From the NCBI RefSeq assembly GCF_016920785.2, contig NW_024609837.1, forward strand, positions 52,752,671-52,816,670: a stretch of 64,000 bases of DNA, given 5' to 3'. Below the pieces are notes generated by a model. The model did no database searches. It saw only the letters and a list, made by a program, of their open reading frames with translations, and was not told the DNA's origin. Below are positions 1 to 9,425 of the stretch, piece by piece (position 1 is the first letter of the stretch; every line of letters begins with the position of its first letter). The DNA comes from Ixodes scapularis (Eukaryota > Arthropoda > Arachnida > Ixodida > Ixodidae). Both the position numbers and the translations under genes were made by a program.

Positions 1-26
1 CCTCCTAACACTGCGACGAGCTCCTG

Positions 27-420
27 TTGCATCGATCCCTTCCCGCTGTCTCGCTTATGAGCGGCCGCGCGGGAAGCTCGTCTCTCGCAATCCCCTGGTT
101 GCGTCTCCTCCTTCCAACCACTATCATGGGGCGCCCGAGAAAGTGCGTCTGCAACCTTGTTGGTGGAGCCCTTTCGGTACTCGACAGTATAGGAGTATCG
201 CTGCAAAGTGAGTGCCCACCGAGCTAACCTCCCCGCCGGCTCTTTCAACCTTTGAATCCAGGTGAGAGCGGCGTGGTCTGTCTGAATGACGAAGGTGGTC
301 CCGTCTAAATACAGGTCGAATTTCTTTAGAGCAAACATGACGGCCAGCCCCTCCTTCTCCGTCACGCTGTAATTGCGTTCTGGCGGTGTAAGGGTTCGGC
401 TGGCGAATGCCACCGGGCGC
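27..420 (-). pseudogene. RNase H segment of pol, unit 1, running off the window
   Basis: This is the copy of the RNase H part of the 3667-5031 fragment. The minus strand reads the same RNase H motifs from about 460 downward, and the window edge cuts it before the integrase zinc domain. Confidence 0.85.
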
Positions 421-429
421 AGGTGTCCG

Positions 430-650
430 TCATGTTCTTGCAATAACAAAGCACCGACGCCGAATTAGTGCGTAGTAAATGTTACCACCAATCTCGACGC
501 GCACGTACGGCCCCTTCTCAGATGTCAAACCCTGAGTCCGACATGCCGACGGGGCAAACGCCGACCTGTCGCTGACCGCAACTCCAGCCCCGTTGGCAGA
601 CTGATGAGGGGCCTCGGCAGCGGCCGGCAACCGCGAGTCGGGAAGTCCAA
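430..650 (-). pseudogene. Protease stub and deletion junction, unit 1 pol
   Basis: After frameshifting, the protease frame reads about 60 residues of linker and then PYVRVEIGGNIYYALI, the first strands of a retropepsin up to the residues just before the catalytic DTGA. At about 468-462 it runs straight into RNase H sequence (FGVGALLLQEHDG) in another frame and stops at 430. The protease active site, the entire RT and the first RNase H aspartate are missing. The same junction is at 5050-5044 in unit 2, so the deletion came before the duplication. Confidence 0.85.
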
Positions 651-1862
651 TTAGTGGCGCCGGCCTCTCCCGTTTCCCTGAGACCCATGGGGGGGAGCTG
701 CCGTCCATGTGCACTGACGCTTGATATGCCCAAGCTGATTGCATTTATAGCACCTGACCTGTCTCCTGCCATTGTGTGCTGAGCGTCCGCCGCTACCATC
801 ACGCGAAGCAGTGTCGCGCCGGGGGTCATTGTAGTTCCCGCGACCCTCGTAATGATTCGCGACTCCGCGGTGGTCGGCTGCGCCGCCTCCCCTACGGGGA
901 TGCGCCCTGGAAGAGCCCGCGTTAGCTGCTCTGCGCCTCTGTTCAAAAGCGAAGGGATCTAAGGCGCGGGGCACAGCAGTTGCGCCACTCCTATGTCCTG
1001 TAACGGCCACGTACGGCGTACGTGAGTCGTCGCAAGCTCCCGCGCCTCGTCCTGTCCAGGCGTAACCCGGCTCCAGAGATTCCTCTGCGCGTGGAGGGGG
1101 GCGATACGTCAACTCGGCGAGCAAGCTCGCCTGAACGATGCGCGCCTCTCTGGCAACTGCTTCCAGATCAGCGGAATCACGTCCGCGCAAGTAGGGTTTA
1201 AATCTAGGGTGACACTGGCGGATCGCCCTAGCTACCCTCTCCGCGTCTGACGCTGTAGGGTCGGCTCTGGAGTAGAGATCCTGGAGAGCGCGGACGTATT
1301 CTACGAGGCTCTCGTCCGGATGCTGAGTACGGCTGGCTAGCTCATCTCTGATCCGCATCTCATAGTCGGGAGGCAGAAATTCCTCTCTGAATCGTGTCCG
1401 GAATTCTGCCATCGAAAGGAACGGCCTCTGCATTCGCCTCCAACGCGCTGCGTCATCCGTCAACGCGATTGGGACGATCTGTATCAGGGCCGTTTCATCC
1501 GACGCGCCCAACGCGGCAATGTACGCGTCTAGGTCCTGCAAGAAATCGTGAACCGATGCTGCGTCGGAGTAGCCCGAATAGGTCGGCGTCGGCACGCTCA
1601 ACCGCGGGCGAGGCACGGGCGTAGGCGCGGGATTCACCACCCCTGGGGCCAAACCCATCTGTCTAGAAAACGTCGCAAACATCGCCGTCATGGCGTGCAT
1701 TAGTTCGCTGACGTCTCCCGTGTTCACCGCCGGAATTGGGGGTTCTAGCGCTGCCGCAACGCTCGCTTCCCCACTCGTGCCTTCTCCCACGTCCGAGTCA
1801 ATATCCGCCACTGACTGAGTTGAGGCCTCGGGATGGGCGGCCTTATTCCGTAACCTGGACAT
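651..1862 (-). CDS. gag: Gag polyprotein (unit 1, Ty3/gypsy)
   Basis: An intact 403-aa ORF. A serine/proline-rich N-terminus is followed by a retrotransposon capsid-type region (about residues 90-240) with the usual helical, charged and aromatic pattern (SLVEYVRALQDLYSRAD), and near the C-terminus one CCHC zinc knuckle, CYKCNQLGHIKRQC. Gag packages element RNA and forms particles. The start is the first ATG after the primer site. The stop TAA at 653-651 is bypassed by a predicted -1 frameshift at 678-672 into the protease frame. Its integrity contrasts with the deleted polymerase, so it may still be made and could act in trans. Unit 2 has the same protein with one change (Tyr to Cys). Confidence 0.93.
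   Translation of the reverse strand: MSRLRNKAAHPEASTQSVADIDSDVGEGTSGEASVAAALEPPIPAVNTGDVSELMHAMTAMFATFSRQMGLAPGVVNPAPTPVPRPRLSVPTPTYSGYSDAASVHDFLQDLDAYIAALGASDETALIQIVPIALTDDAARWRRMQRPFLSMAEFRTRFREEFLPPDYEMRIRDELASRTQHPDESLVEYVRALQDLYSRADPTASDAERVARAIRQCHPRFKPYLRGRDSADLEAVAREARIVQASLLAELTYRPPPRAEESLEPGYAWTGRGAGACDDSRTPYVAVTGHRSGATAVPRALDPFAFEQRRRAANAGSSRAHPRRGGGAADHRGVANHYEGRGNYNDPRRDTASRDGSGGRSAHNGRRQVRCYKCNQLGHIKRQCTWTAAPPHGSQGNGRGRRH
672..678 (-). promoter_or_regulatory. -1 frameshift slippery site GGGAAAC (unit 1)
   Basis: In the gag frame the codons read G GGA AAC, the retroviral X XXY YYZ pattern. A -1 slip enters the frame that reads RERPAPLIGLPD and then the protease start PYVRVEIGG. 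Six bases downstream a 7-bp perfect stem can form (GGCCGGC at 665-659 with GCCGGCC at 628-622). The gag stop lies 18 bases after the heptamer. Slippage itself is inferred. Confidence 0.75.
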
Positions 1863-1997
1863 GGCGGCAGAACGTTAAACACTGATGTCCAGCGGAGTAA
1901 CGAAAATTCAAATGGGGAAACACAACAAACCTAAATTTAGAAATCGCGATTCGTGGGACTCCCTGGGAACGAAAAGAAACAACGGCAGACTGATCGG

Positions 1998-2017
1998 GCC
2001 CCATGTTGGAAGCGCCA
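1998..2017 (-). other. Primer binding site, tRNA-Lys-like
   Basis: The minus-strand sequence TGGCGCTTCCAACATGGGGC follows the LTR. It resembles the complement of the arthropod tRNA-Lys 3' end (TGGCGCCCAACGTGGGGC) with a two-base insertion and one substitution. The same site occurs in the second unit at 6580-6599. The tRNA identity is from memory of the family. Confidence 0.65.
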
Positions 2018-2021
2018 TTTA

Positions 2022-2345
2022 TGTGGGTCGCCTATCAATATCGCCCGATCAGGCCGAGTTCCATTCGCCCCAAGGAAGTCACACGAGAGAGCGCTATCAT
2101 TAAGCAAGGTTTAATTGATACTCATGTGCTCGGTGTTGTCCGGGTCTTTCCTGGGCTCGCTGAGGTCCGGGTGCTTGCTTGGCTCGTGAAGTCCGGCTCT
2201 TTGTAGGCTCCTCAGCACCGTCTGTCCTGTTGGCCCACCGTCCTTCGAACCTCAGCCTCGCACCGACCACGAGCCTCTCCTTTCTTCTTCTTCCCCGCTC
2301 TCGGCGCCGCCCTTCCGCGTGCCGTGAGGCTCATTGTTCCCCACA
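2022..2345 (-). repeat. Shared LTR of the tandem Ty3 element
   Basis: This 324-bp LTR has terminal inverted hexamers TGTGGG and CCCACA. On the minus strand it is preceded by a purine tract and followed after four bases (TAAA) by a tRNA-Lys-like primer site, which together fix both ends. An ATTAAA poly(A)-type signal lies at 2115-2110 on the minus strand. Its twin is at 6604-6927. Confidence 0.9.
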
Positions 2346-2358
2346 CTCCCCTCCCCTC
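2346..2358 (-). other. Polypurine tract before the shared LTR
   Basis: On the minus strand GAGGGGAGGGGAG sits directly against the TGTGGG start of the LTR, the normal place for the plus-strand DNA primer of an LTR element. Confidence 0.75.
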
Positions 2359-2389
2359 AAGCCTCCAACTCCGGGGGTTCCGAAGCATC

Positions 2390-3586
2390 CTAAGTCGATG
2401 GATCGTCCGCCAAGCACTCTTCCAGCTCGCCCATCTCCGCGTCGCTGGTGGTGGTGGACGCGGATGGTGCCGCAGCCGTTGAACGGGGTGCCGGCACCGG
2501 TGGGACTGGTGCGTGTTCGAGGAAGAGGCCAAGTGCCGGGTCTTCGGCGGCGGCTCCGTCGACGAAAGAATCTGGCCCGTCGGTAGCATAAGGGGTCGCT
2601 GGATTGTTGGCCAAGTACTCCTCCAGCTCATTCATCTCCGCGTCGCTGGTGTTGGTGGACGCGGATGGGGCCGCAGTTGTCGAACGGGGGGCCGGCACTG
2701 GTGGGGCCGGTGTGTGCTTGGGGAAGGGGCCGAGCGCCGGGTTTTCGGCGACGAACCCGTCAACGAGCAGTTGGTCGGGGGCAGGACTCCGGCTTCCAGT
2801 AGCTTGGCTGAAGCCGAGAGCCGCCGGAGCTAGAAGGTCTGGCCGATCCCGGCGAAGCAGTTGTACTGCTGCTGCGACGCCGGCGGGGCGGCCCATGTTT
2901 TTCAGGAGGTCAGTGTGTCGGCGGCTGGCCTCGTGTGTGTCCTGGTGGACCACCGGGACTTGGCACAGCCAGCAGGCGTCTGGGTGGTCGTCGGGTAGCG
3001 AAAAACTGGGCAGCGTATGCCCTCGGAAGGGCTGCTGGATCTGGGCGGGCAGCTGGGAAGGGTTTGGACGGGGCTGGTTCCTCCATCGCACCCTGGACAC
3101 GAAGTGGACGGCCTCTTGGCCGTCCTGGGCCGTCCAGGTGGCCATGGTGTGGCGAGGTGGCTTCCGCCGAGCTGGTTCTCCAGCCGCCGTCGAAACCGCT
3201 TCTCCTCGTGGGGTGGAGTCTCGTCTGCCCGCCTGGTCACTCGAGGCTCTCCGGTGCTCCGCATCTCCGCCGCCCTGCCTCTGTTGATGTGATCGAGGCC
3301 AGGGTTGATCACCCCGCCTCTGCCAACCGGGTTGAGCACCCTGTTGGTTGGTCCCCCTTGTTCTTCGCCAACCGGGTTGACCACCCTGTCGGTTGGTCTG
3401 GCCGTCCTCCCGCCAACGGGGTTGACCACCCTGTCGGCTGGTGTGGCCGGTCTCCTGCCGAGCGGGTTGGCCACCCGGTCGGCTGGTCTGGCTGGTTCCG
3501 CCGGTACCCCGGGAAGTGGAAGGTCGCCCTCCTGGATGGCGCCGCCCATTCTGGTTCCTCCGGGGGGGCATTTCTGGACAGAACAA
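2390..3586 (-). CDS. Third ORF of the Ty3 element: repetitive basic/proline-rich protein, function unknown
   Basis: A 398-aa open frame lies between integrase and the 3' LTR, where other Ty3 elements carry env or an accessory gene. I do not recognise it. The N-terminal quarter has four 15-aa repeats of the type TNRQGGQPGWRRTRG (45-bp DNA period, about 3322-3470), rich in Arg, Gln and Gly. The middle has a possible zinc site, CWLCQVPVVHQDTHEASRRH (C-x2-C-x9-H-x5-H). The C-terminal third is a 67-aa tandem repeat (201-bp DNA period), proline/alanine-rich and ending in an acidic helix (SDAEMNELEEYLANNP, SDAEMGELEECLADDP). No signal peptide or membrane segment is seen, which argues against an envelope protein. 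The stop lies 44 bases before the LTR. It could be a captured host sequence. Confidence 0.6.
   Translation of the reverse strand: MFCPEMPPRRNQNGRRHPGGRPSTSRGTGGTSQTSRPGGQPARQETGHTSRQGGQPRWREDGQTNRQGGQPGWRRTRGTNQQGAQPGWQRRGDQPWPRSHQQRQGGGDAEHRRASSDQAGRRDSTPRGEAVSTAAGEPARRKPPRHTMATWTAQDGQEAVHFVSRVRWRNQPRPNPSQLPAQIQQPFRGHTLPSFSLPDDHPDACWLCQVPVVHQDTHEASRRHTDLLKNMGRPAGVAAAVQLLRRDRPDLLAPAALGFSQATGSRSPAPDQLLVDGFVAENPALGPFPKHTPAPPVPAPRSTTAAPSASTNTSDAEMNELEEYLANNPATPYATDGPDSFVDGAAAEDPALGLFLEHAPVPPVPAPRSTAAAPSASTTTSDAEMGELEECLADDPST
2393..2800 (-). repeat. 201-bp coding tandem duplication in the third ORF
   Basis: The motif ATCTCCGCGTCGCTGGTG recurs at 2433 and 2634 on the plus strand. The two units encode 67-aa repeats that differ at several residues. 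Confidence 0.8.
3320..3500 (-). repeat. 45-bp coding tandem repeat in the third ORF
   Basis: Repeat starts (GCCAAC or GCCGAG on the plus strand) fall at 3322, 3367, 3412 and 3457, exactly 45 bases apart, giving 15-aa units in frame. Confidence 0.8.
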
Positions 3587-3666
3587 GCTCTATTAACATC
3601 TTGCAGAGATTAGATCAAGTTCTAGGCCGCAGATGATAGCGCCGCGCAGAGCCCCTATCAGATCTC

Positions 3667-5031
3667 TCACCGACGGGTTCGCGCACTGTTCGCGGTCGTC
3701 CGGATTGCAAAACCCATCTCGACAATGCGTTCGTCCCAGTCCCTGTGTCTCTCCGTTAGTGTGATCAGCATGCTCTTCAAGTTTCGGGTCACTCTCTCAG
3801 TGATATTAGTCCGAGGGTGGTATGGTGTCGTCCTTTTGTGCTTTATGTTTAGCGCCAAGCAGGAGTCAGTGAACACTCTGCTGGTAAAATAGCTAGCATT
3901 ATCGCTGATGAGACACGTGGGTGTACCGAAGCGCATGAAAGTTTCCAACAACTTCTCCCAGATGCGCTCCGAGACCAGCTTCCACAGCGGGTGTAACTCC
4001 ACCCATTTTGAGAAATGATCGGTTATTACCAATAAATACTGGTTCCCACGGGGACTTTTTGGAAGTGGGCCGATGATGTCGCAAGCAACCATCTCCCACG
4101 GGTAGTGACTCACTACAGGCTGCATCAGGCCTGGGGGCTTTCCCCCTCGCGGCTTCGCTTTCTGGCAGGCTGGGCAGCTACGGGCGTATCGGAGTGTGTC
4201 CTGTCTCATCCCCGGCCAGGTCGCGACGCGACATAACTTTTGAAAAGTCTTGCTGCCGCTGCCATGACCAGCCAAAGCCGAGTCGTGGAAGTATCCGATA
4301 AACCGCCTCCGTAGCCTCCTAGGAATCACCACCCTGAACGGAGAGTCGTTCCCCTCCTCGTCGTCGATTGTTGGAATGTAGCGGAGCAATAAGCCGTCCT
4401 GACCCAGCAGGTATGAATCAATATGTTCGTTGCATTGACCGCCAGCGTTCCCGGTGTTGCTTGCCATTTCCGCAATTTTCCCCAACACCCGCTGACAAAA
4501 ACCATCTGCCTTTTGGGCTTTAACAAGCTCTTCCTTGCTCACCACTTCACCCCAAGCCACGATCCTCTGTTCCCTCGTGCGGCCTCCTAACACTGCGACG
4601 AGCTCCTGTTGCATCGATCCCTTCCCGCTGTCTCGCTTATGAGCGGCCGCGCGGGAAGCTCGTCTCTCGCAATCCCCTGGTTGCGTCTCCTCCTTCCAAC
4701 CACTATCATGGGGCGCCCGAGAAAGTGCGTCTGCAACCTTGTTGGTGGAGCCCTTTCGGTACTCGACAGTATAGGAGTATCGCTGCAAAGTGAGTGCCCA
4801 CCGAGCTAACCTCCCCGCCGGCTCTTTCAACCTTTGAATCCAGGTGAGAGCGGCGTGGTCTGTCTGAATGACGAAGGTGGTCCCGTCTAAATACAGGTCG
4901 AATTTCTTTAGAGCAAACATGACGGCCAGCCCCTCCTTCTCCGTCACGCTGTAATTGCGTTCTGGCGGTGTAAGGGTTCGGCTGGCGAATGCCACCGGGC
5001 GCAGGTGTCCGTCATGTTCTTGCAATAACAA
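3667..5031 (-). pseudogene. pol: RNase H-integrase fragment of Ty3 pol (unit 2)
   Basis: A 454-codon open frame without an ATG. The start chosen here is a TTG inside RNase H. Residues 1-105 are the rest of RNase H (AFASRTLTPPERNYSVTEKE, DHAALTW, NKVADALSR). An HHCC zinc domain follows (HDSALAGH ... CPACQKAK), then the integrase core with all three acidic residues visible (ACDIIGP, LISDN, TNITERV). The protein stops soon after the core (FAIRTTANSARTRR), so the integrase C-terminal domain is missing. The integrase chemistry is therefore potentially intact but its translation route is broken by the upstream deletion. Confidence 0.88.
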
Positions 5032-5232
5032 AGCACCGACGCCGAATTAGTGCGTAGTAAATGTTACCACCAATCTCGACGCGCACGTACGGCCCCTTCT
5101 CAGATGTCAAACCCTGAGTCCGACATGCCGACGGGGCAAACGCCGACCTGTCGCTGACCGCAACTCCAGCCCCGTTGGCAGACTGATGAGGGGCCTCGGC
5201 AGCGGCCGGCAACCGCGAGTCGGGAAGTCCAA
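5012..5232 (-). pseudogene. Protease stub and deletion junction, unit 2 pol
   Basis: Identical organisation to unit 1. The protease frame ends with a stop at 5012, shortly after the junction at about 5050-5044. RNase H-integrase begins in the gag frame rather than the protease frame, so the normal gag-pol frameshift product would terminate here and not reach integrase. Confidence 0.85.
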
Positions 5233-6444
5233 TTAGTGGCGCCGGCCTCTCCCGTTTCCCTGAGACCCATGGGGGGGAGCTGCCGTCCATGTGCACTGAC
5301 GCTTGATATGCCCAAGCTGATTGCATTTATAGCACCTGACCTGTCTCCTGCCATTGTGTGCTGAGCGTCCGCCGCTACCATCACGCGAAGCAGTGTCGCG
5401 CCGGGGGTCATTGTAGTTCCCGCGACCCTCGTAATGATTCGCGACTCCGCGGTGGTCGGCTGCGCCGCCTCCCCTACGGGGATGCGCCCTGGAAGAGCCC
5501 GCGTTAGCTGCTCTGCGCCTCTGTTCAAAAGCGAAGGGATCTAAGGCGCGGGGCACAGCAGTTGCGCCACTCCTATGTCCTGTAACGGCCACGTACGGCG
5601 TACGTGAGTCGTCGCAAGCTCCCGCGCCTCGTCCTGTCCAGGCGCAACCCGGCTCCAGAGATTCCTCTGCGCGTGGAGGGGGGCGATACGTCAACTCGGC
5701 GAGCAAGCTCGCCTGAACGATGCGCGCCTCTCTGGCAACTGCTTCCAGATCAGCGGAATCACGTCCGCGCAAGTAGGGTTTAAATCTAGGGTGACACTGG
5801 CGGATCGCCCTAGCTACCCTCTCCGCGTCTGACGCTGTAGGGTCGGCTCTGGAGTAGAGATCCTGGAGAGCGCGGACGTATTCTACGAGGCTCTCGTCCG
5901 GATGCTGAGTACGGCTGGCTAGCTCATCTCTGATCCGCATCTCATAGTCGGGAGGCAGAAATTCCTCTCTGAATCGTGTCCGGAATTCTGCCATCGAAAG
6001 GAACGGCCTCTGCATTCGCCTCCAACGCGCTGCGTCATCCGTCAACGCGATTGGGACGATCTGTATCAGGGCCGTTTCATCCGACGCGCCCAACGCGGCA
6101 ATGTACGCGTCTAGGTCCTGCAAGAAATCGTGAACCGATGCTGCGTCGGAGTAGCCCGAATAGGTCGGCGTCGGCACGCTCAACCGCGGGCGAGGCACGG
6201 GCGTAGGCGCGGGATTCACCACCCCTGGGGCCAAACCCATCTGTCTAGAAAACGTCGCAAACATCGCCGTCATGGCGTGCATTAGTTCGCTGACGTCTCC
6301 CGTGTTCACCGCCGGAATTGGGGGTTCTAGCGCTGCCGCAACGCTCGCTTCCCCACTCGTGCCTTCTCCCACGTCCGAGTCAATATCCGCCACTGACTGA
6401 GTTGAGGCCTCGGGATGGGCGGCCTTATTCCGTAACCTGGACAT
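5233..6444 (-). CDS. gag: Gag polyprotein (unit 2, Ty3/gypsy)
   Basis: A 403-aa ORF identical to the unit 1 Gag except for Cys in place of Tyr in the segment LEPGCAWTGR. The capsid-type region and the single CCHC knuckle are retained. It lies downstream of the complete LTR at 6604-6927 and is therefore the copy with an intact 5' LTR in this window. The frameshift heptamer is at 5260-5254. Confidence 0.93.
   Translation of the reverse strand: MSRLRNKAAHPEASTQSVADIDSDVGEGTSGEASVAAALEPPIPAVNTGDVSELMHAMTAMFATFSRQMGLAPGVVNPAPTPVPRPRLSVPTPTYSGYSDAASVHDFLQDLDAYIAALGASDETALIQIVPIALTDDAARWRRMQRPFLSMAEFRTRFREEFLPPDYEMRIRDELASRTQHPDESLVEYVRALQDLYSRADPTASDAERVARAIRQCHPRFKPYLRGRDSADLEAVAREARIVQASLLAELTYRPPPRAEESLEPGCAWTGRGAGACDDSRTPYVAVTGHRSGATAVPRALDPFAFEQRRRAANAGSSRAHPRRGGGAADHRGVANHYEGRGNYNDPRRDTASRDGSGGRSAHNGRRQVRCYKCNQLGHIKRQCTWTAAPPHGSQGNGRGRRH
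5254..5260 (-). promoter_or_regulatory. -1 frameshift slippery site GGGAAAC (unit 2)
   Basis: Same heptamer, phase and downstream stem (5247-5241 with 5210-5204) as in unit 1. Confidence 0.75.
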
Positions 6445-6579
6445 GGCGGCAGAACGTTAAACACTGATGTCCAGCGGAGTAACGAAAATTCAAATGGGGA
6501 AACACAACAAACCTAAATTTAGAAATCGCGATTCGTGGGACTCCCTGGGAACGAAAAGAAACAACGGCAGACTGATCGG

Positions 6580-6599
6580 GCCCCATGTTGGAAGCGCCA
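6580..6599 (-). other. Primer binding site of the second unit, tRNA-Lys-like
   Basis: Same sequence and distance from the LTR as the site at 1998-2017. Confidence 0.65.
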
Positions 6600-6603
6600 T
6601 TTA

Positions 6604-7180
<577 letters not shown>

Positions 7181-7780
7181 GTATCGCTCGGAAGACAAAG
7201 ACAAAAGGAGAACTGGACATCACTGTGGGCTGGTGCGGTACACTTCCCTTTCTGAAATTGTTTGCGAGTATTGTTTAATTTTATTACTAGTTTATCCACA
7301 ATACATAAGACATGAAATTGTATCTGTTCATTTCTACATATCGAAGGCAAATTTGTTTCATAGTTTTATGCCACTTTTTCTTTATCTACATACCTTAGGT
7401 AATCCTCCATTCTTGCTGTAAAATTATATCGTCTGGTGTGCACATAGGGTACATTATCTGGGTTCACGCTGGAAAGGTAATAGCATGTATACTTGTTAAC
7501 CTCAGTTCTTTTTTCTAGTTTCACTGAACAAGCCCTGACGCAGTGGTGATATATTTTTTCTTCAGTTGCTAATTTTCAGTTGAAAATACTCAAAGAAAGT
7601 AAGGTGTTTTATTTATAGTATTAAAAATGCTGTCTCAAGAACGCCGTCTTCAGCGCACAGAATAATTTAATTTGTGGTAACGCATCAACAAATTGTAGTC
7701 AGTTGATTGTAGATAATCGTTTATAGGTAAGGCTTGGAGATTCTAGTTTGCTTGTCAATAATTAATCAAAAATAGTGGGA
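7181..7780. other. AT-rich non-coding stretch
   Basis: No conserved ORF, repeat or splice-bounded segment was recognised. Confidence 0.6.
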
Positions 7781-7784
7781 TCGT

Positions 7785-8175
7785 CGTCGCCGTCCCAGAC
7801 GTCGACCTCAAGGACGACGTCGGGGGCGACGTCAAGGACAGCCTCTAGGACGACGTTGAGGATAAAGTCCTAGAGGACGACGTCAGGAACGACGTTTAGG
7901 ACGATATCTATACTCCGTTCAACCTTAGCTACGACTGCAGCCAATGCCCCAAGCCGGAAAGCTCGAAATGGTATCATTGAAGTTTTCTTACGCAGAACGA
8001 GCACTCGCGCTAGAAATATACGTCCACGTTACGCCCGCGTTCCTGGCTTATGGCCAGGAACGCGGGCTAGCTCGTCTGAGAGGTCGTCTTACAGGACGAC
8101 TTCTAGGGCGACGTCGAGGGGGATGTCAAGGACATCAGATCACGTCAGCTTCAAATACAGGCGCTTACGAGCTGA
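7785..8175. repeat. GACGACGTC-rich degenerate minisatellite with inverted repeats
   Basis: Between 7785 and 7910 variants of AGGACGACGTC recur every 18-24 bases. The theme resumes at 8070-8130. Between them lies a perfect 15-bp hairpin (8033-8047 with 8053-8067, loop TTATG). TCACGTCAGCT and AGCTGACGTGA form another inverted pair near 8145-8180. Confidence 0.75.
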
Positions 8176-8199
8176 CGTGACCAACCCTTCGGCCCCGAT

Positions 8200-8300
8200 C
8201 GCTGCATGTGCAGGATTTAAGTGACCTTGATTACGTGACCCGGCACTTTAGCCACAGGCGCTACGTCACCTTGATTACGTGACCTTGAGAGTGGTTGGGT
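8200..8300. repeat. TTACGTGACC-type repeats
   Basis: GATTACGTGACC and related ACGTGAC or ACGTCACC motifs recur within 90 bp. They resemble the GTCACGTGAC arrays at 63.6-63.8 kb. Confidence 0.5.
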
Positions 8301-8650
8301 CTGTAAAGATACCGCTTTAAAAAGACCTAGGCTACCTGGTCTCAGGTAAGTTTTAATGCGATAGCTTTAAGGTTCTCGTGTTGCAGAAACTCCGCCGTCG
8401 GCGTCAACTTTGGTGGGACCGGAAAATCCTGATTGGTCGATAGTGTCATGACGTCACAGCCACACGCACACGCTTCCATGGCTTGGGAACGAGCGCGGGT
8501 TGATATGTGAAAGCTTTGCGAACGGGGCCCAATAACGTTATCGCATTCCACTCTTAAAGTCGAAGCTTAAAGGAGTGCGGAAACGAAATGAACTCTCCAC
8601 GGGCTCTCTGCCTCTCGCTTCAAAATCGGCCAGCGAGAAGCCCAAGTTAA
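8300..8650. repeat. GC-richer interspersed repeat fragment, family uncertain
   Basis: The phrase AATGCGATAGCTTTAAGG followed by GC-rich sequence looks like a common dispersed repeat rather than a gene. The 69-aa ORF on the minus strand has no recognisable domain. This assignment rests on general appearance only. Confidence 0.3.
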
Positions 8651-8653
8651 GCG

Positions 8654-8741
8654 ACAGTGGTCACTTAACTGATCACGTATATAGGTTGGGCGGTCATGCG
8701 ACCGCCCAACCTATATACGTGATCAGTTAAGTGACCACTGT
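8654..8741. repeat. Perfect 42-bp inverted repeat with a 4-base loop
   Basis: The arm 8654-8695 is the exact reverse complement of 8700-8741, with ATGC between them. The arm contains GTGGTCACTTAACTGATCAC and TATATAGGTTGGGCGG. Confidence 0.97.
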
Positions 8742-9313
8742 AGGTGTTACGTGATCTACCAGAGTTACGTGACTACGCCACATAATATCACGTGACATCA
8801 CAGTCCCATAATCATATTTGAAAATTACCGTGATTATTCGCATAAAGATTCGATACACAGAATGTACGCGCATTACCCTTTGAAATGCGTCGAAAAGCCA
8901 CCCAAATTAAAGAAAAAACTAACTCACATGAAAGGCCTCGTATTGCTAAAAGGTAAGAGATTATTGCACACCTAAAAGCCTAAAAACGCCAAACAATCGG
9001 AGAAGTTAAGTATGTGTCTCTCAAGTGGACGCAAAGAATCAAAGTAAGTTACAAACGTATAAAAGTGAAGCGACCTGACATCTGTTACAACTTTACCACA
9101 GATAAACATAATGTGTTCCTCTTTGATATCTTATTATCACTGCTAGGTAATGTTTTACTCATTGTTAGCTCAAATAAAAACAAGACATTGACATAAATAT
9201 TGGCTAAAAGGTTTTTACGCGTTTTTTTGTTTTTATAAATATCGCAAGGCAATTTAATCCAAATTATTATCGACAAAAAGCATGCCTTATTGGTTATTTT
9301 GGTTTATACGCAC

Positions 9314-9425
9314 CTGTCTCTGACCAGTTCAGCCAACATTCTGCCTGCGCTATAAGGCGTGTAGGGAGCGTATGCTAACAACATAGCTACCACACTTTGG
9401 CACAGCGTCTGGTACTTGGAATACC
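9314..9425 (-). CDS. Putative internal exon, gene unknown
   Basis: On the minus strand a 112-nt open segment is bounded by an acceptor (ATTTTAG, then the exon) and a donor (GACAG, then GTGCGT). It encodes 36 residues including YQTLCQSVVAMLLAYAPYTP and GRMLAELVRD, an amphipathic and helical pattern unlike the surrounding AT-rich DNA. It enters in phase 1 and leaves in phase 2. I do not recognise the protein. It could be an exon of a long-intron gene shared with the segments at 11.7 and 22.4 kb, but the phases require at least one more exon between them. Confidence 0.4.

Noticed and set aside
518..946. 142-codon minus-strand ORF inside gag (also 5100-5528)
   Set aside because: Third-frame shadow of gag with no domain; the protease continues in the other -1 frame.
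1998..2345. Host promoter upstream of gag
   Set aside because: TG ... CA ends, a purine tract and a primer site show it is an LTR.
3320..3500. CRISPR-like regular repeat array
   Set aside because: The 45-bp repeats are directly adjacent, have no spacers, and code in frame within a eukaryotic retroelement.
2179..3636. Several plus-strand ORFs of 90-233 codons
   Set aside because: Antisense shadows of the LTR and the repetitive third ORF, which itself has the expected position and strand in the element.
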